From: Candidatus Falkowiibacteriota bacterium
GTDB taxonomy: Bacteria > Patescibacteriota > Patescibacteriia > Patescibacteriales > SZUA-104
Direction: 5' to 3'
DNA: 20,147 nucleotides
NCBI GenBank assembly: GCA_003231075.1
Contig: QIIF01000106.1
Location: 1-20,147, forward strand
Each line of letters begins with the position of its first letter. Position 1 is the stretch's first letter. Shown piece after piece: positions 1 to 6,101 of this stretch. A program made the position numbers and the translations under genes. The notes under the pieces were generated by a model. The model searched no databases and had not been told where the DNA came from. It saw nothing but the letters and a program-made list of their open reading frames with translations.

Positions 1-642
1 CCTATCAGAACTTTGCAAAAAAAAATTATGGGGATTAACCATATTTTATTTATGATGCATCAAGTTTATAATAAGGATTTAATCAATGAAACAGCCGAGG
101 AAATACGCTATACGCTGCGGCAAAACCATAATATAGCGTCGCCAACCGAGCAAAGGCGGAAATGGAGCGATACCGGCAAAGATGATTTTAGAGTAATCAC
201 GATGGCGGAATCAGTGAAAATAATGGGAACGGTGACTAACGCCATTACGATTCTGCTTTTGGCGATTGTCGCCATATCTTTAGTTGTCGGGGGAGTGGGC
301 ATTATGAATATTATGTATGTGATAGTAAATGAAAGGACGCGCGAAATCGGGTTAAGAAAAGCTCTTGGCGCCAACAGTTCGGATATTTTAAGGCAATTTT
401 TAATGGAATCAATTTTAATTACGATTATCGGCGGGATTATCGGTATTATCCTCGGTGTCTTGGTTTCATATTTAATCAAAGTTGGAGCGGCGCGCGCCGG
501 TTTTGATTGGACATTTTCCATACCTCCGCGGGCATTCGTTGTCGCTTTGGGCTTCTCTTTTGTTTTCGGGATTTTATTCGGCGTATATCCGGCCCGCAAG
601 GCGGCAAAAATGGATCCGATTGAAGCGTTGCGGGTGGAGTAG
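1..642 (+). CDS. ABC transporter permease, MacB/FtsX family (C-terminal part)
   Basis: This is an inner-membrane permease subunit of a MacB/LolC-type ABC transporter, which couples cytoplasmic ATPase activity to work on extracytoplasmic substrates. The reading frame is open from base 1 with the family motif PIRTLQKKIMG, so the true start lies upstream. The TTG at 13 is internal. Visible in order: the end of the extracytoplasmic domain (to about codon 65), then three membrane segments (ITILLLAIVAISLVVGGVGI; ILITIIGGIIGIILGVLVSYL; AFVVALGFSFVFGILFGVYPA). Between the first two is the conserved cytoplasmic coupling motif NERTREIGLRKALGA. The end PARKAAKMDPIEALRVE is the classic MacB terminus. The partner ATPase is not in the window. 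The family is clear; the substrate is unknown. Confidence 0.93.
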   Translation, partial: PIRTLQKKIMGINHILFMMHQVYNKDLINETAEEIRYTLRQNHNIASPTEQRRKWSDTGKDDFRVITMAESVKIMGTVTNAITILLLAIVAISLVVGGVGIMNIMYVIVNERTREIGLRKALGANSSDILRQFLMESILITIIGGIIGIILGVLVSYLIKVGAARAGFDWTFSIPPRAFVVALGFSFVFGILFGVYPARKAAKMDPIEALRVE

Positions 643-690
643 GTTTTTAGCTTGTAGCTTGTAGCTTTTTAGCTTGTAGGTTTTTTTAAA
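643..690. repeat. Short AT-rich tandem words after the permease gene
   Basis: Between the permease stop and the convergent receiver gene, the word TAGCTTG recurs about four times in 30 bases, followed by a T-run/A-run. It looks like the short dispersed low-complexity repeats found elsewhere in this window. No clear terminator hairpin is seen. Confidence 0.4.
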
Positions 691-736
691 AAAAGGGGGT
701 GTTTTAGACCCTTCGGTTAGTTTAGTTTTATTTATT

Positions 737-1159
737 TTATATTTTTAAAACTTTTTTTAACGCCTCAGATAACTCTGTCAGCCCAAAGGGCTTGGCGATA
801 AATACATCGGCGCCGGCCGATATCATTAATTCTTTATTTGATATCTTGCCGGAGATTCCTATAACAGGAATTTTTTGTGTTATTTCGTTCTTTCTTATTT
901 TTTTTATTAGTTCATCACCGTTTTCTTTGTTTTCTTTACCCATATTATAATCAGTGATGACTAGGTGATGCGTTTCCTGAATCAGCGTTTTATACGCGTC
1001 TATCGCTGATTCTTCCGTTTTTATAATTATATTCCTCTCTACTAATATTTTTTCTAAAACCACCTCAATTAAAATGGCAGTTATGTCTCTCACTGCCGTG
1101 TCATCATCTACGACGACAGCTTTAAAACATCCGCACCCAACAGCATCATTCTTTTTCAT
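737..1159 (-). CDS. Stand-alone response-regulator receiver (CheY-like) protein
   Basis: A 140-residue single-domain receiver, presumably a cytoplasmic phosphorelay element. The acidic pocket is D18-D19-D20, the phospho-acceptor is D70 (in LVITDYN), the conserved Ser/Thr is S103 (GISGK) and the conserved Lys is K123 (IAKPF), so the domain looks competent for phosphorylation. There is no output domain. Residues 1-12 are a short Cys-containing extension (GCGC). The linker between helix 1 and strand 2 (about residues 33-46) is slightly long. The start is supported by a perfect AAGGAGG a few bases upstream and by a good promoter at 1220-1248. No histidine kinase is in the window, so the partner is unknown. 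It is convergent with the permease. Confidence 0.93.
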   Translation of the reverse strand: MKKNDAVGCGCFKAVVVDDDTAVRDITAILIEVVLEKILVERNIIIKTEESAIDAYKTLIQETHHLVITDYNMGKENKENGDELIKKIRKNEITQKIPVIGISGKISNKELMISAGADVFIAKPFGLTELSEALKKVLKI

Positions 1160-1219
1160 AATAACCTCCTTAAAATATTTTTTTTGAATTTTTAATTAAA
1201 AGATCAAAGATCATTGAAA

Positions 1220-1248
1220 AAAATACTATATCGTCCGCGCCTTGTCAA
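1220..1248 (-). promoter_or_regulatory. Sigma70-like promoter for the receiver gene
   Basis: Read on the minus strand, TTGACA (1243-1248) is followed after 17 bases by TATTTT (1220-1225). Transcription would start about 55 bases upstream of the ATG at 1159. This is one of the best promoter matches in the window. Confidence 0.6.
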
Positions 1249-1379
1249 CTGTGGTTAATTTTGTTATGATTTGTATGTCAAACAGTTGACTTTAAAACGA
1301 TAAAAAGAGTAAAATTAAATGGAAATCTCAATGCCGCAAATAACAAAATATTTAAGTTGCTTTAAATTACGAAACATTA

Positions 1380-1490
1380 TTTTTTTGTCATTCTGAACGG
1401 AGCGATAGCGAAGTGAAGAATCTATAATACGAGAATATTCGCGACTGCCATCTATTAGATCCTTCGCTGCGGCTCAGGATGACAAAAAAA
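1380..1490. repeat. Imperfect long palindrome of the GTCATTCTGA...TCAGGATGAC type
   Basis: The left arm begins TTTTTTTGTCATTCTGA and the right arm ends with the near-complement TCAGGATGACAAAAAAA. Between them is a GAAGAATCT / AGATCCTTC pair. The gene-free stretch 1160-1541 otherwise holds only the receiver promoter. Similar dispersed palindromes are common in many bacterial genomes. It could act as a hairpin in either transcript direction. Confidence 0.6.
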
Positions 1491-1541
1491 GACAGTTTAG
1501 TAATTCATAGTAAATTAAAAAACCATAAAAAAGGAGGAAAA

Positions 1542-1604
1542 ATGCAAAAAACAAAAAGAAAAAATTTGCGCCCAAGATGCAAAAAAAGGAGGAGGAACGA
1601 ATGA
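1542..1604 (+). CDS. Tiny basic ORF (20 aa), possible leader peptide
   Basis: A 20-codon ORF rich in Lys/Arg (MQKTKRKNLRPRCKKRRRNE). It has a strong AAGGAGG about 6 bases before its ATG. Its TGA (1602-1604) overlaps the ATG (1601) of the next ORF as ATGA, the usual arrangement for translational coupling. The SD of the downstream gene lies inside this ORF. No family is recognised. It could be a leader peptide that opens the downstream start, or a decoy created by two SD-like sequences in purine-rich DNA. The evidence is start-site architecture only. Confidence 0.4.
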   Translation: MQKTKRKNLRPRCKKRRRNE

Positions 1605-1780
1605 GAGAAGAAAAAATTTTTTGCCCACGCTGCGAGAAAGCGGGTAAAAAAATAGAAATGTTTTTTCTTTCCAAGAGGGATGACAGGCCGGCGCAGTATT
1701 GGTGCTACGCGTGCGATTATATGCGCCGCCAAGGCGAGGCGGAAGAAAAACAAATCCGCCGCCGCATAATTTGCTATTAA
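1601..1780 (+). CDS. Small zinc-ribbon-like protein (59 aa)
   Basis: The protein has two CxxC knuckles, CPRC near residues 8-11 and CYAC near residues 35-38, with a WCYACDYM context typical of a four-Cys zinc ribbon. The C-terminus is charged (EEKQIRRRIICY). The start is chosen at 1601 because AAGGAGGAGG lies 5-14 bases upstream; an in-frame ATG at 1577 would overlap that SD. A terminator follows 11 bases after the stop. It is probably a cytoplasmic nucleic-acid- or protein-binding ribbon, but the sequence gives no specific function. Confidence 0.7.
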   Translation: MREEKIFCPRCEKAGKKIEMFFLSKRDDRPAQYWCYACDYMRRQGEAEEKQIRRRIICY

Positions 1781-1791
1781 GCTTTTAAAAA

Positions 1792-1828
1792 AGAGACGGA
1801 AAAACCCGTCTCTTCTTTTTTTGCAAGG
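1792..1828 (+). terminator. Rho-independent terminator after the zinc-ribbon gene
   Basis: Stem AGAGACGG / CCGTCTCT with an A-rich loop, followed by C and a T-run (TTCTTTTTTT). It directly follows the small zinc-ribbon ORF. Confidence 0.85.
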
Positions 1829-1865
1829 TGTTGCGTTTTTTTGTAAATATGGTAAACTTATCCAC

Positions 1866-2036
1866 AAGTATAAATATATGATTAAAATATCGCAAAAAAC
1901 CTACATCTCAAGCTTTTTCAGCTTTTACTTCTTTAGCTTTCGCGAGAGGTCGGTTTCTTGTGGTGTTTTAATTTAACTAGTTAAAATTCATAGGGAAAAC
2001 AAAACCGGCCTCTCGCAAAAGAGGCCGGTTTTTTTA
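1866..2036 (+). ncRNA. Candidate attenuator leader or small RNA ending in a terminator
   Basis: A gene-free stretch ends in a strong terminator: AACCGGCCTCT (2003-2013) pairs with AGAGGCCGGTT (2020-2030), then a run of T. An upstream segment at 1942-1956 (GCGAGAGGTCGGTTT) can instead pair with 2002-2016 over 15 bp with one G-U. That pairing would sequester the 5' arm of the terminator, as an antiterminator does. A further 7-bp pair (CCACAAG 1862-1868 with CTTGTGG near 1956-1962) and a palindrome TTTAACTAGTTAAA lie between. A weak promoter (TTGCGT, 16 bp, TAAACT near 1831-1858) could initiate it. The small ORFs at 2075-2386 lie just downstream. It could be a cis attenuator or a free small RNA; no known riboswitch fold was recognised. 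Confidence 0.45.
2003..2036 (+). terminator. Strong rho-independent terminator
   Basis: An 11-bp perfect GC-rich stem (AACCGGCCTCT / AGAGGCCGGTT) with a 6-base loop, then seven T. It lies 39 bases before the ATG of the next small ORF, so it ends an upstream transcript or attenuates this one. Confidence 0.88.
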
Positions 2037-2074
2037 TTATAGAACATTTATAAAATCCCAAAAAGGAGGAGCAA

Positions 2075-2221
2075 ATGAAAGAGACGAGAAAAAAATCAAA
2101 AAAGAAAGAAACAAAGGAGGAGGATTTTAAAAAAGATCAAAAAAATGTCAAAAAAAACATAATCAGGTCAAACAGGACAAAAGAACACCCGTGTACTTTT
2201 GTCCGCAAGCCATGGTTGTAG
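2075..2221 (+). CDS. Small Lys-rich hypothetical protein (48 aa)
   Basis: The start is supported by AAAAGGAGGAGCAAATG. The first 30 residues are almost entirely K/E/R/D (KKSKKKETKEED...). The C-terminal part is more ordinary (RTKEHPCTFVRKPWL). No family is recognised. It ends 12 bases before the next small ORF, which has its own AAGGAGG, so the two are probably co-transcribed after the 2003-2036 terminator/attenuator. A purine-rich spurious ORF is possible, but the two consecutive SD-start pairs favour a real pair of small genes. Confidence 0.45.
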   Translation: MKETRKKSKKKETKEEDFKKDQKNVKKNIIRSNRTKEHPCTFVRKPWL

Positions 2222-2233
2222 TAAGGAGGTAAA

Positions 2234-2386
2234 ATGAACAAAGATAATGAAAAAAATGTGCAGCAGCATATGGCGATAGCGGTTAGACATAGCGCCGCTA
2301 TTGAGGGAGGCAATCTTGAGTTAGCGAAAGAGATTGCCGAACAAGCGAAAAAAGAGGGGATTAAAATAAGTCCCCCGGAAAAATAA
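2234..2386 (+). CDS. Small helical hypothetical protein (50 aa)
   Basis: TAAGGAGGTAAAATG gives a near-ideal ribosome-binding site. The predicted protein has an amphipathic helical look (MAIAVRHSAAIEGG-NLELAKEIAEQAKKEGIKISPPEK), consistent with a short alpha-hairpin. A rho-independent terminator lies 27 bases after the stop. No family is recognised. The codon use and balanced composition make it more convincing than its 48-aa neighbour. Confidence 0.6.
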   Translation: MNKDNEKNVQQHMAIAVRHSAAIEGGNLELAKEIAEQAKKEGIKISPPEK

Positions 2387-2411
2387 AAGAATAAAGAAAA
2401 AATAAATCATC

Positions 2412-2450
2412 CGCCGTTGCCATCACCTTAAGGCAGCGGCTTTTTTTATT
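2412..2450 (+). terminator. Terminator after the small-ORF pair
   Basis: GCCGTTGCC pairs with GGCAGCGGC (one T-G wobble) around a 10-base loop and is followed by TTTTTTTATTTTTT. It separates the small-ORF transcript from the tRNA promoter. Confidence 0.85.
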
Positions 2451-2460
2451 TTTTAACTTT

Positions 2461-2469
2461 TGCTATAAT
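2461..2469 (+). promoter_or_regulatory. Extended -10 promoter for tRNA-Pro
   Basis: TGCTATAAT is a perfect extended -10 element 18 bases upstream of the tRNA. The -35 position falls in the T-run of the preceding terminator and is a poor match, as expected for an extended -10 promoter. Confidence 0.7.
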
Positions 2470-2486
2470 GAGATTGTCTTGTGAGG

Positions 2487-2557
2487 CGGGGCGTAGTATA
2501 ATGGTAGTACGCGAGGCTGGGGGCCTTGTAGCCGGAGTTCAATTCTCCGCGCCCCGA
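2487..2557 (+). tRNA. tRNA-Pro (anticodon GGG)
   Basis: A full cloverleaf can be drawn by hand. The acceptor CGGGGCG pairs with CGCCCCG over 7 bp. The D arm is GTAT-AATGGTA-GTAC. The anticodon arm is CGAGG-CTGGGGG-CCTTG with anticodon GGG. The variable loop is four bases (TAGC). The T arm is CGGAG-TTCAATT-CTCCG and the discriminator is A. The C1-G72 pair fits bacterial tRNA-Pro. CCA is not encoded. The molecule is short (71 nt), with a minimal D loop and variable loop. Confidence 0.92.
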
Positions 2558-2605
2558 CAGAATTATAGATTCCCCCTTTTAATAAAAGATTATTGCGGAG
2601 ATTAA

Positions 2606-2706
2606 AAGGAGCTAAGCTCCTGCGCGATTAGTTTTATTTTTTAACATAAAGCAATATATAGGCGCGCATTACAAAAATAGTATAACGCGCGGGAGCTTAG
2701 CTCCTT
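2606..2706. repeat. Palindromic repeat with GGAGCTAAGCTCC arms (intergenic copy)
   Basis: Arms at 2606-2626 and 2686-2706 are inverted over 21 bases with one mismatch (a T-G wobble in RNA). Each arm contains the self-complementary 13-mer GGAGCTAAGCTCC. The same word forms the outer stem of the in-frame elements at 7469-7532 and 13283-13344, so this is a divergent family member with a longer, unrelated 59-base centre. It lies between the tRNA and the M23 gene. Confidence 0.75.
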
Positions 2707-2739
2707 GGCACGCAATTTTAAATATTGCCTAATTATAAT

Positions 2740-3990
2740 ATGACACACAATAATAACATAATAAAACATTTATTTTTATTTATTCTAATATCGTCGTTTT
2801 TCGGTATTTTTTATTTTGAAAACCAAAAAGCGTCAGGAACGGCGGCGGACGCCGATAGAATAAACAGGCAGCCGAAAATTGAAGAAAAAATAATTACCGA
2901 CAAGAAAAAAAATATAGAAATCGGAAGCGGAGATACTTACGGCGTTTTAATGGAGCGCGCCGGAATCGGCGGCGCGATTGCGAATAATATTTACGAGGCG
3001 GCGGCGGACAAGTATGATTTGGTAAAAATAAGGGCGGGTCGCGCGCTTGAACTTATTTTTGAAAAAGATTCAGATAATTTAAAAGAGCTTGTTTATAAAA
3101 TAGACTCAGAAAAAGAGGTGTCCGTGAGGAATTTAAAATATTTCGGAGGAACTGCAACCACATCCGCATGGATGGCGAAAGTCAAGCCGATTGATTATGA
3201 AGTAAAAATCGTAACAAAAGAAGGAGAGGTTAAATCGTCAATGTATGCGGCGGCGCTGGAAAATAATATTGACGAACGCGCCATTATCGCGTTTGCCAAC
3301 GCTTTTCAGTGGACGATTGATTTTGCCATGGATCCGAGAATAGGCGATAAATTTAAATTTATTTACGAGGAAAGATATTTGGACGGCAAATATGTTATGC
3401 CCGGAAAAATTTTAGCCGGGTATTATATTAATAACGGAAAAAGATACGAAGTTTATTATTTTAAAGAAACAGAAGACAACGCTGGATATTTTAACGCAAA
3501 AGGAAATTCTGTCCAAAAAATGTTTTTAAAAGCGCCGCTCGCCTTTAAATATATTTCTTCCGGTTTTACCACCGGCAGAAGATATGTAACGGCGTTTAAT
3601 GTGTCAACCGGGCACAGGGCGATTGATTACGCCGCCAAATACGGCACGCCAATCAGATCAGTCGGAGACGGAACAGTAATTTTTGCCGGCTGGAACGGCC
3701 CTTACGGAAATATGGTTAAAATTCGCCATAACGGGACATATAAAACCCAATACGGCCATATGTCAAGATTTGCCGTCCATAAAGGCGCGAAAGTAAAACA
3801 AGGTGATATAATCGGCTATGTCGGTTCAACCGGATTTTCCACCGGCGCGCACCTTCATTTTGAATTGGTAAAAAACGGCGTTAAAATCAATCCGTTGAAA
3901 GAGATCCTTCCTCCTGGAAAATCAATTAAAAAAGAAAACAGAGATAGATTTTTCGCGAAAATTAAAAAATGGCAAAAAGCGCTTAAATAG
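2740..3990 (+). CDS. M23 family (LytM-type) cell-wall metallopeptidase, membrane-anchored
   Basis: Predicted zinc endopeptidase that cuts peptidoglycan cross-bridges or stems outside the membrane. It has an N-terminal anchor (about residues 10-27, LFLFILISSFFGIFYF). Next is an OapA/LysM-like region (about 55-120) and a Csd3/MepM-like second domain (about 145-265, with FANAFQWTIDFAMDPRIGDKF). The C-terminal M23 domain follows (about 275-385). Zinc-site residues are present: H292 and D296 in GHRAIDYA, and H371 with H373 in the HLHFE motif. It therefore looks active, and its length is normal for the MepM type. The ATG at 2740 is chosen over the TTG at 2725; neither has an SD. A TATAAT (2734-2739) touches the ATG but is too close for its start site. 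The protein probably acts in cell-wall growth or division. Confidence 0.93.
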   Translation: MTHNNNIIKHLFLFILISSFFGIFYFENQKASGTAADADRINRQPKIEEKIITDKKKNIEIGSGDTYGVLMERAGIGGAIANNIYEAAADKYDLVKIRAGRALELIFEKDSDNLKELVYKIDSEKEVSVRNLKYFGGTATTSAWMAKVKPIDYEVKIVTKEGEVKSSMYAAALENNIDERAIIAFANAFQWTIDFAMDPRIGDKFKFIYEERYLDGKYVMPGKILAGYYINNGKRYEVYYFKETEDNAGYFNAKGNSVQKMFLKAPLAFKYISSGFTTGRRYVTAFNVSTGHRAIDYAAKYGTPIRSVGDGTVIFAGWNGPYGNMVKIRHNGTYKTQYGHMSRFAVHKGAKVKQGDIIGYVGSTGFSTGAHLHFELVKNGVKINPLKEILPPGKSIKKENRDRFFAKIKKWQKALK

Positions 3991-4018
3991 TTGAAAGCGC
4001 AAAACTCAAAATGACAAA

Positions 4019-5395
4019 TTAATTATTTAATTTTCTAATTAACGCCAAAACCTCATCTCTTTTTTCCTCCATTATTTTTTTTGTCTTTGCTTCCAAGTTT
4101 AAACGCAGTAATGGCTCGGTGTTTGACGGGCGGACATTAAACCAGAAATTCGGATATTCCACGGTTATGCCGTCCAATTCGTTTTGTTTGCCGTCTTGAT
4201 ATTTTTCTTTTATTTCGCGCAGCTTGGAGTTAATATCTTTTACTTTGGAGTTGATTTCTCCGGAATTAAAATATTTTTTATACGGCTTGACATATTCCGA
4301 GAAAGTTTTTCCGCTTTTTGACAATTCTTCCAAAATTTTTAAAGTAACAATTAAAGGCACTTCATAACAGCCCTCTTCCATATTTAAGAAAAAATGCCCG
4401 GACGATTCTCCGGCAAAAACAGCGCCTTCTTTTATCGCTCGTTCCGCTATCAATGAATGTCCGACGCGGGTGATAATCGGCGCGCCTCCGTTTTCTATTA
4501 TCGTATCCGGAGTAATTCTCCCCGGCCTAATGTCATAAGCGATTTTAGCTCCGGGATTATCAAGCAAAAATAATCTGCAGAGTATCGCGCGGGTAATCCC
4601 CGGCTCTATTCTCTCGCCTTTATTGTCAACAAAAAATATTCTGTCTCCGTCTCCGTCGGTCGCGATGCCCAAATCGGCATTTTCTTTAATCACTTTTTCG
4701 CTTAAAGACCGCATATTTTCCGGCTTTAACGGATCCGCCTCGTGCGACGGGAAAGTTCCGTCCAGTTTCCAGTTGATTTTAATAATTTCACCGGGTACAT
4801 ATTTAAACAATTCATCAAAATACAGGGATCCCATGGCATTTGCCGGATCAATAACAATTTTAAAATGTTTTATATTTTTCAAATTCGCGTAAGGCAAACT
4901 GCGTTCAACTTGTTTTTTTAAAGCGTCTTTTTTTACAGTTACCGCTCCTTTGATTTTTGATTTTTTTAGCTCTCCCGCCAAAATTATTTTCCTTAAATTA
5001 AAAATTCCGGTTTTCCCACTCATGGGCAGCGCTTTCGCGCGCGTCAATTTAAAGCCGTTATACTTGGCCGGATTATGCGAAGCGGAAACCATTACGCCGC
5101 CGTCATAATTGAAACGCGCGACCGCGAAATAAAAAGTGGGCGTCGGAGAAAGGCCGATATCTATAACATTGGCGCCTCCGTCCGTTAATCCGCTTACCAA
5201 TTTATCTTTTAGCGCCGGCGAAGACAGCCGCATATCCGCGCCGACAACAATATTCATATCTCCGCCGCTTTTTAATTCCTCGCGCCGCATTTGGCTGTAA
5301 GCCAACCCAAGCTTATAGGCGAATTCATCGTCAAAGTCCTTATGATAAACTCCTCTTATATCATAAGCTTTAAAAATTTCGGGGTTAATTTCCAT
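4019..5395 (-). CDS. Phosphomannomutase/phosphoglucomutase (alpha-D-phosphohexomutase family)
   Basis: Interconverts 6-phospho and 1-phospho hexoses, feeding nucleotide-sugar synthesis for glycans. At 458 residues it is typical of the PMM/PGM branch. All four signature loops are present: catalytic phosphoserine S106 in SASHNP, the Mg-binding DGDGDR loop, the sugar-recognition loop GESSGHF, and the phosphate-binding RPSNTEP near the C-terminus. The N-terminal FKAYDIRGVY is also canonical. No SD is seen. The start lies 4 bases after the stop of the PIN-domain gene, so it is probably translated from the same transcript. The substrate preference (mannose versus glucose) cannot be read from the sequence. 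Confidence 0.96.
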   Translation of the reverse strand: MEINPEIFKAYDIRGVYHKDFDDEFAYKLGLAYSQMRREELKSGGDMNIVVGADMRLSSPALKDKLVSGLTDGGANVIDIGLSPTPTFYFAVARFNYDGGVMVSASHNPAKYNGFKLTRAKALPMSGKTGIFNLRKIILAGELKKSKIKGAVTVKKDALKKQVERSLPYANLKNIKHFKIVIDPANAMGSLYFDELFKYVPGEIIKINWKLDGTFPSHEADPLKPENMRSLSEKVIKENADLGIATDGDGDRIFFVDNKGERIEPGITRAILCRLFLLDNPGAKIAYDIRPGRITPDTIIENGGAPIITRVGHSLIAERAIKEGAVFAGESSGHFFLNMEEGCYEVPLIVTLKILEELSKSGKTFSEYVKPYKKYFNSGEINSKVKDINSKLREIKEKYQDGKQNELDGITVEYPNFWFNVRPSNTEPLLRLNLEAKTKKIMEEKRDEVLALIRKLNN

Positions 5396-5399
5396 ATTT

Positions 5400-5942
5400 T
5401 TAAGTGCTTAAAAATTCACTTTTTGCTTTTTCAAATTTTTTTATGTTAAACCTATAAAATCCGCAATTAAATATTTCCTTGCCGACATCTATAGTGTAAA
5501 TATAGATTCTGTCAAAAATAAAAATTGGATAATCTTTATTGTCCAATGTGACTAAAAATAAATTTTTAGAATACTGCATTAAAAAAGCCGCGTTAACGCA
5601 ATCAATAATTGAAATTTGGTTGTTCAGAATATTTTTATTTGAATATATATTGGAAATTAAAATGCTGTTTTTAATGATTTCTTCTGTTATTTTCAGGTTA
5701 AAAAAATTAAACCTGTTTAAAAATTCTTTTTTTTCTTTTATGTAGCTATTAGTTGAACTGCCTCTTAAAAATTCATTTTCTATAAAAGAATGGGTTGTTG
5801 TAGCGCAATTTTTTTCATTAAATAAAAATAACAGATCTTTGAAATAAAATTTGTTATCTTTAAATTTCGCTATAAAGCATGTGTCAAGCAAGATATTTTT
5901 TTCAATTAAAAAACTTGCTGAGCTTGATGTTTTTTCAACCAT
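5400..5942 (-). CDS. PIN-domain protein, candidate VapC-like ribonuclease toxin
   Basis: 180 residues with the order of acidic residues expected of a PIN nuclease: D20 in ILLDTCFI, E55/E57 in SFIENEF, D114 in ISIIDCVNAAF and D134 in FLVTLDNKD. This supports a Mg-dependent RNase fold. The first 15 residues (MVEKTSSSASFLIEK) precede the usual PIN start and are encoded within the 37-base overlap with the upstream small ORF, as in many toxin-antitoxin pairs. AT content and Phe/Asn/Ile/Lys content are higher than in neighbouring genes, which could mean transfer. The phosphohexomutase follows after 4 bases. A non-toxin PIN role is possible. Confidence 0.75.
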   Translation of the reverse strand: MVEKTSSSASFLIEKNILLDTCFIAKFKDNKFYFKDLLFLFNEKNCATTTHSFIENEFLRGSSTNSYIKEKKEFLNRFNFFNLKITEEIIKNSILISNIYSNKNILNNQISIIDCVNAAFLMQYSKNLFLVTLDNKDYPIFIFDRIYIYTIDVGKEIFNCGFYRFNIKKFEKAKSEFLST

Positions 5943-6055
5943 TTTTTTTCTTCTATTTCCGCTTTTTTTAATTTATCCGCTTGTTCCATTATCTTTTCTA
6001 TATCTAATTTGCGAACGGTTTTAGCGGGCTTAATTTGCGTTTGTTTATTATTCAT
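5906..6055 (-). CDS. Small antitoxin-like ORF upstream of the PIN gene (49 aa)
   Basis: The chosen start is the ATG at 6055 (MNNKQTQIKPAKTVRK...). The longer frame from 6151 adds an implausible hydrophobic stretch and runs into the start of Elp3. The protein is highly charged and probably helical, with a Lys/Glu-rich middle (IMEQADKLKKAEIEEKKWLKKH), fitting a toxin-neutralising peptide. It overlaps the PIN start by 37 bases. A promoter at 6062-6089 places transcription start on or next to the ATG, so the message would be leaderless. No DNA-binding domain is recognised, and the antitoxin role is inferred from position only. Confidence 0.6.
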   Translation of the reverse strand: MNNKQTQIKPAKTVRKLDIEKIMEQADKLKKAEIEEKKWLKKHQAQQVF

Positions 6056-6061
6056 ACTATT

Positions 6062-6089
6062 ATTATAGCATAGCATTATTAAAAGGCAA
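6062..6089 (-). promoter_or_regulatory. Promoter for the PIN operon, apparently leaderless
   Basis: On the minus strand, TTGCCT (6084-6089), 16 bases, then TGC-TATAAT (-10 at 6062-6067, extended). The first base of the ATG at 6055 is the seventh base after the -10, the normal start-point distance. The divergent Elp3 ATG is only 46 bases away. Confidence 0.6.
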
Positions 6090-6101
6090 GCTAAAATTTT
6101 T

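Noticed and set aside
108..599. Long minus-strand frame opposite the ABC permease
   Set aside because: It is a shadow of the permease codons. The plus-strand frame has clear family motifs.
1858..1866. Perfect DnaA-box consensus TTATCCACA
   Set aside because: Only one exact box is present (a weak TGTGGTTAA lies 600 bases away), and there is no dnaA, dnaN or clustered AT-rich unwinding region, so an origin cannot be supported.
1505..1867. A 120-codon minus-strand frame over the zinc-ribbon region
   Set aside because: It is antisense to the SD-supported small ORFs and two terminators, and its product is a low-complexity Phe/Leu-rich translation of A-rich DNA.
2734..2739. TATAAT directly before the M23 start codon
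   Set aside because: A transcript from it would start after the ATG at 2740, and no -35 is found at proper spacing, so it is treated as chance in AT-rich DNA.
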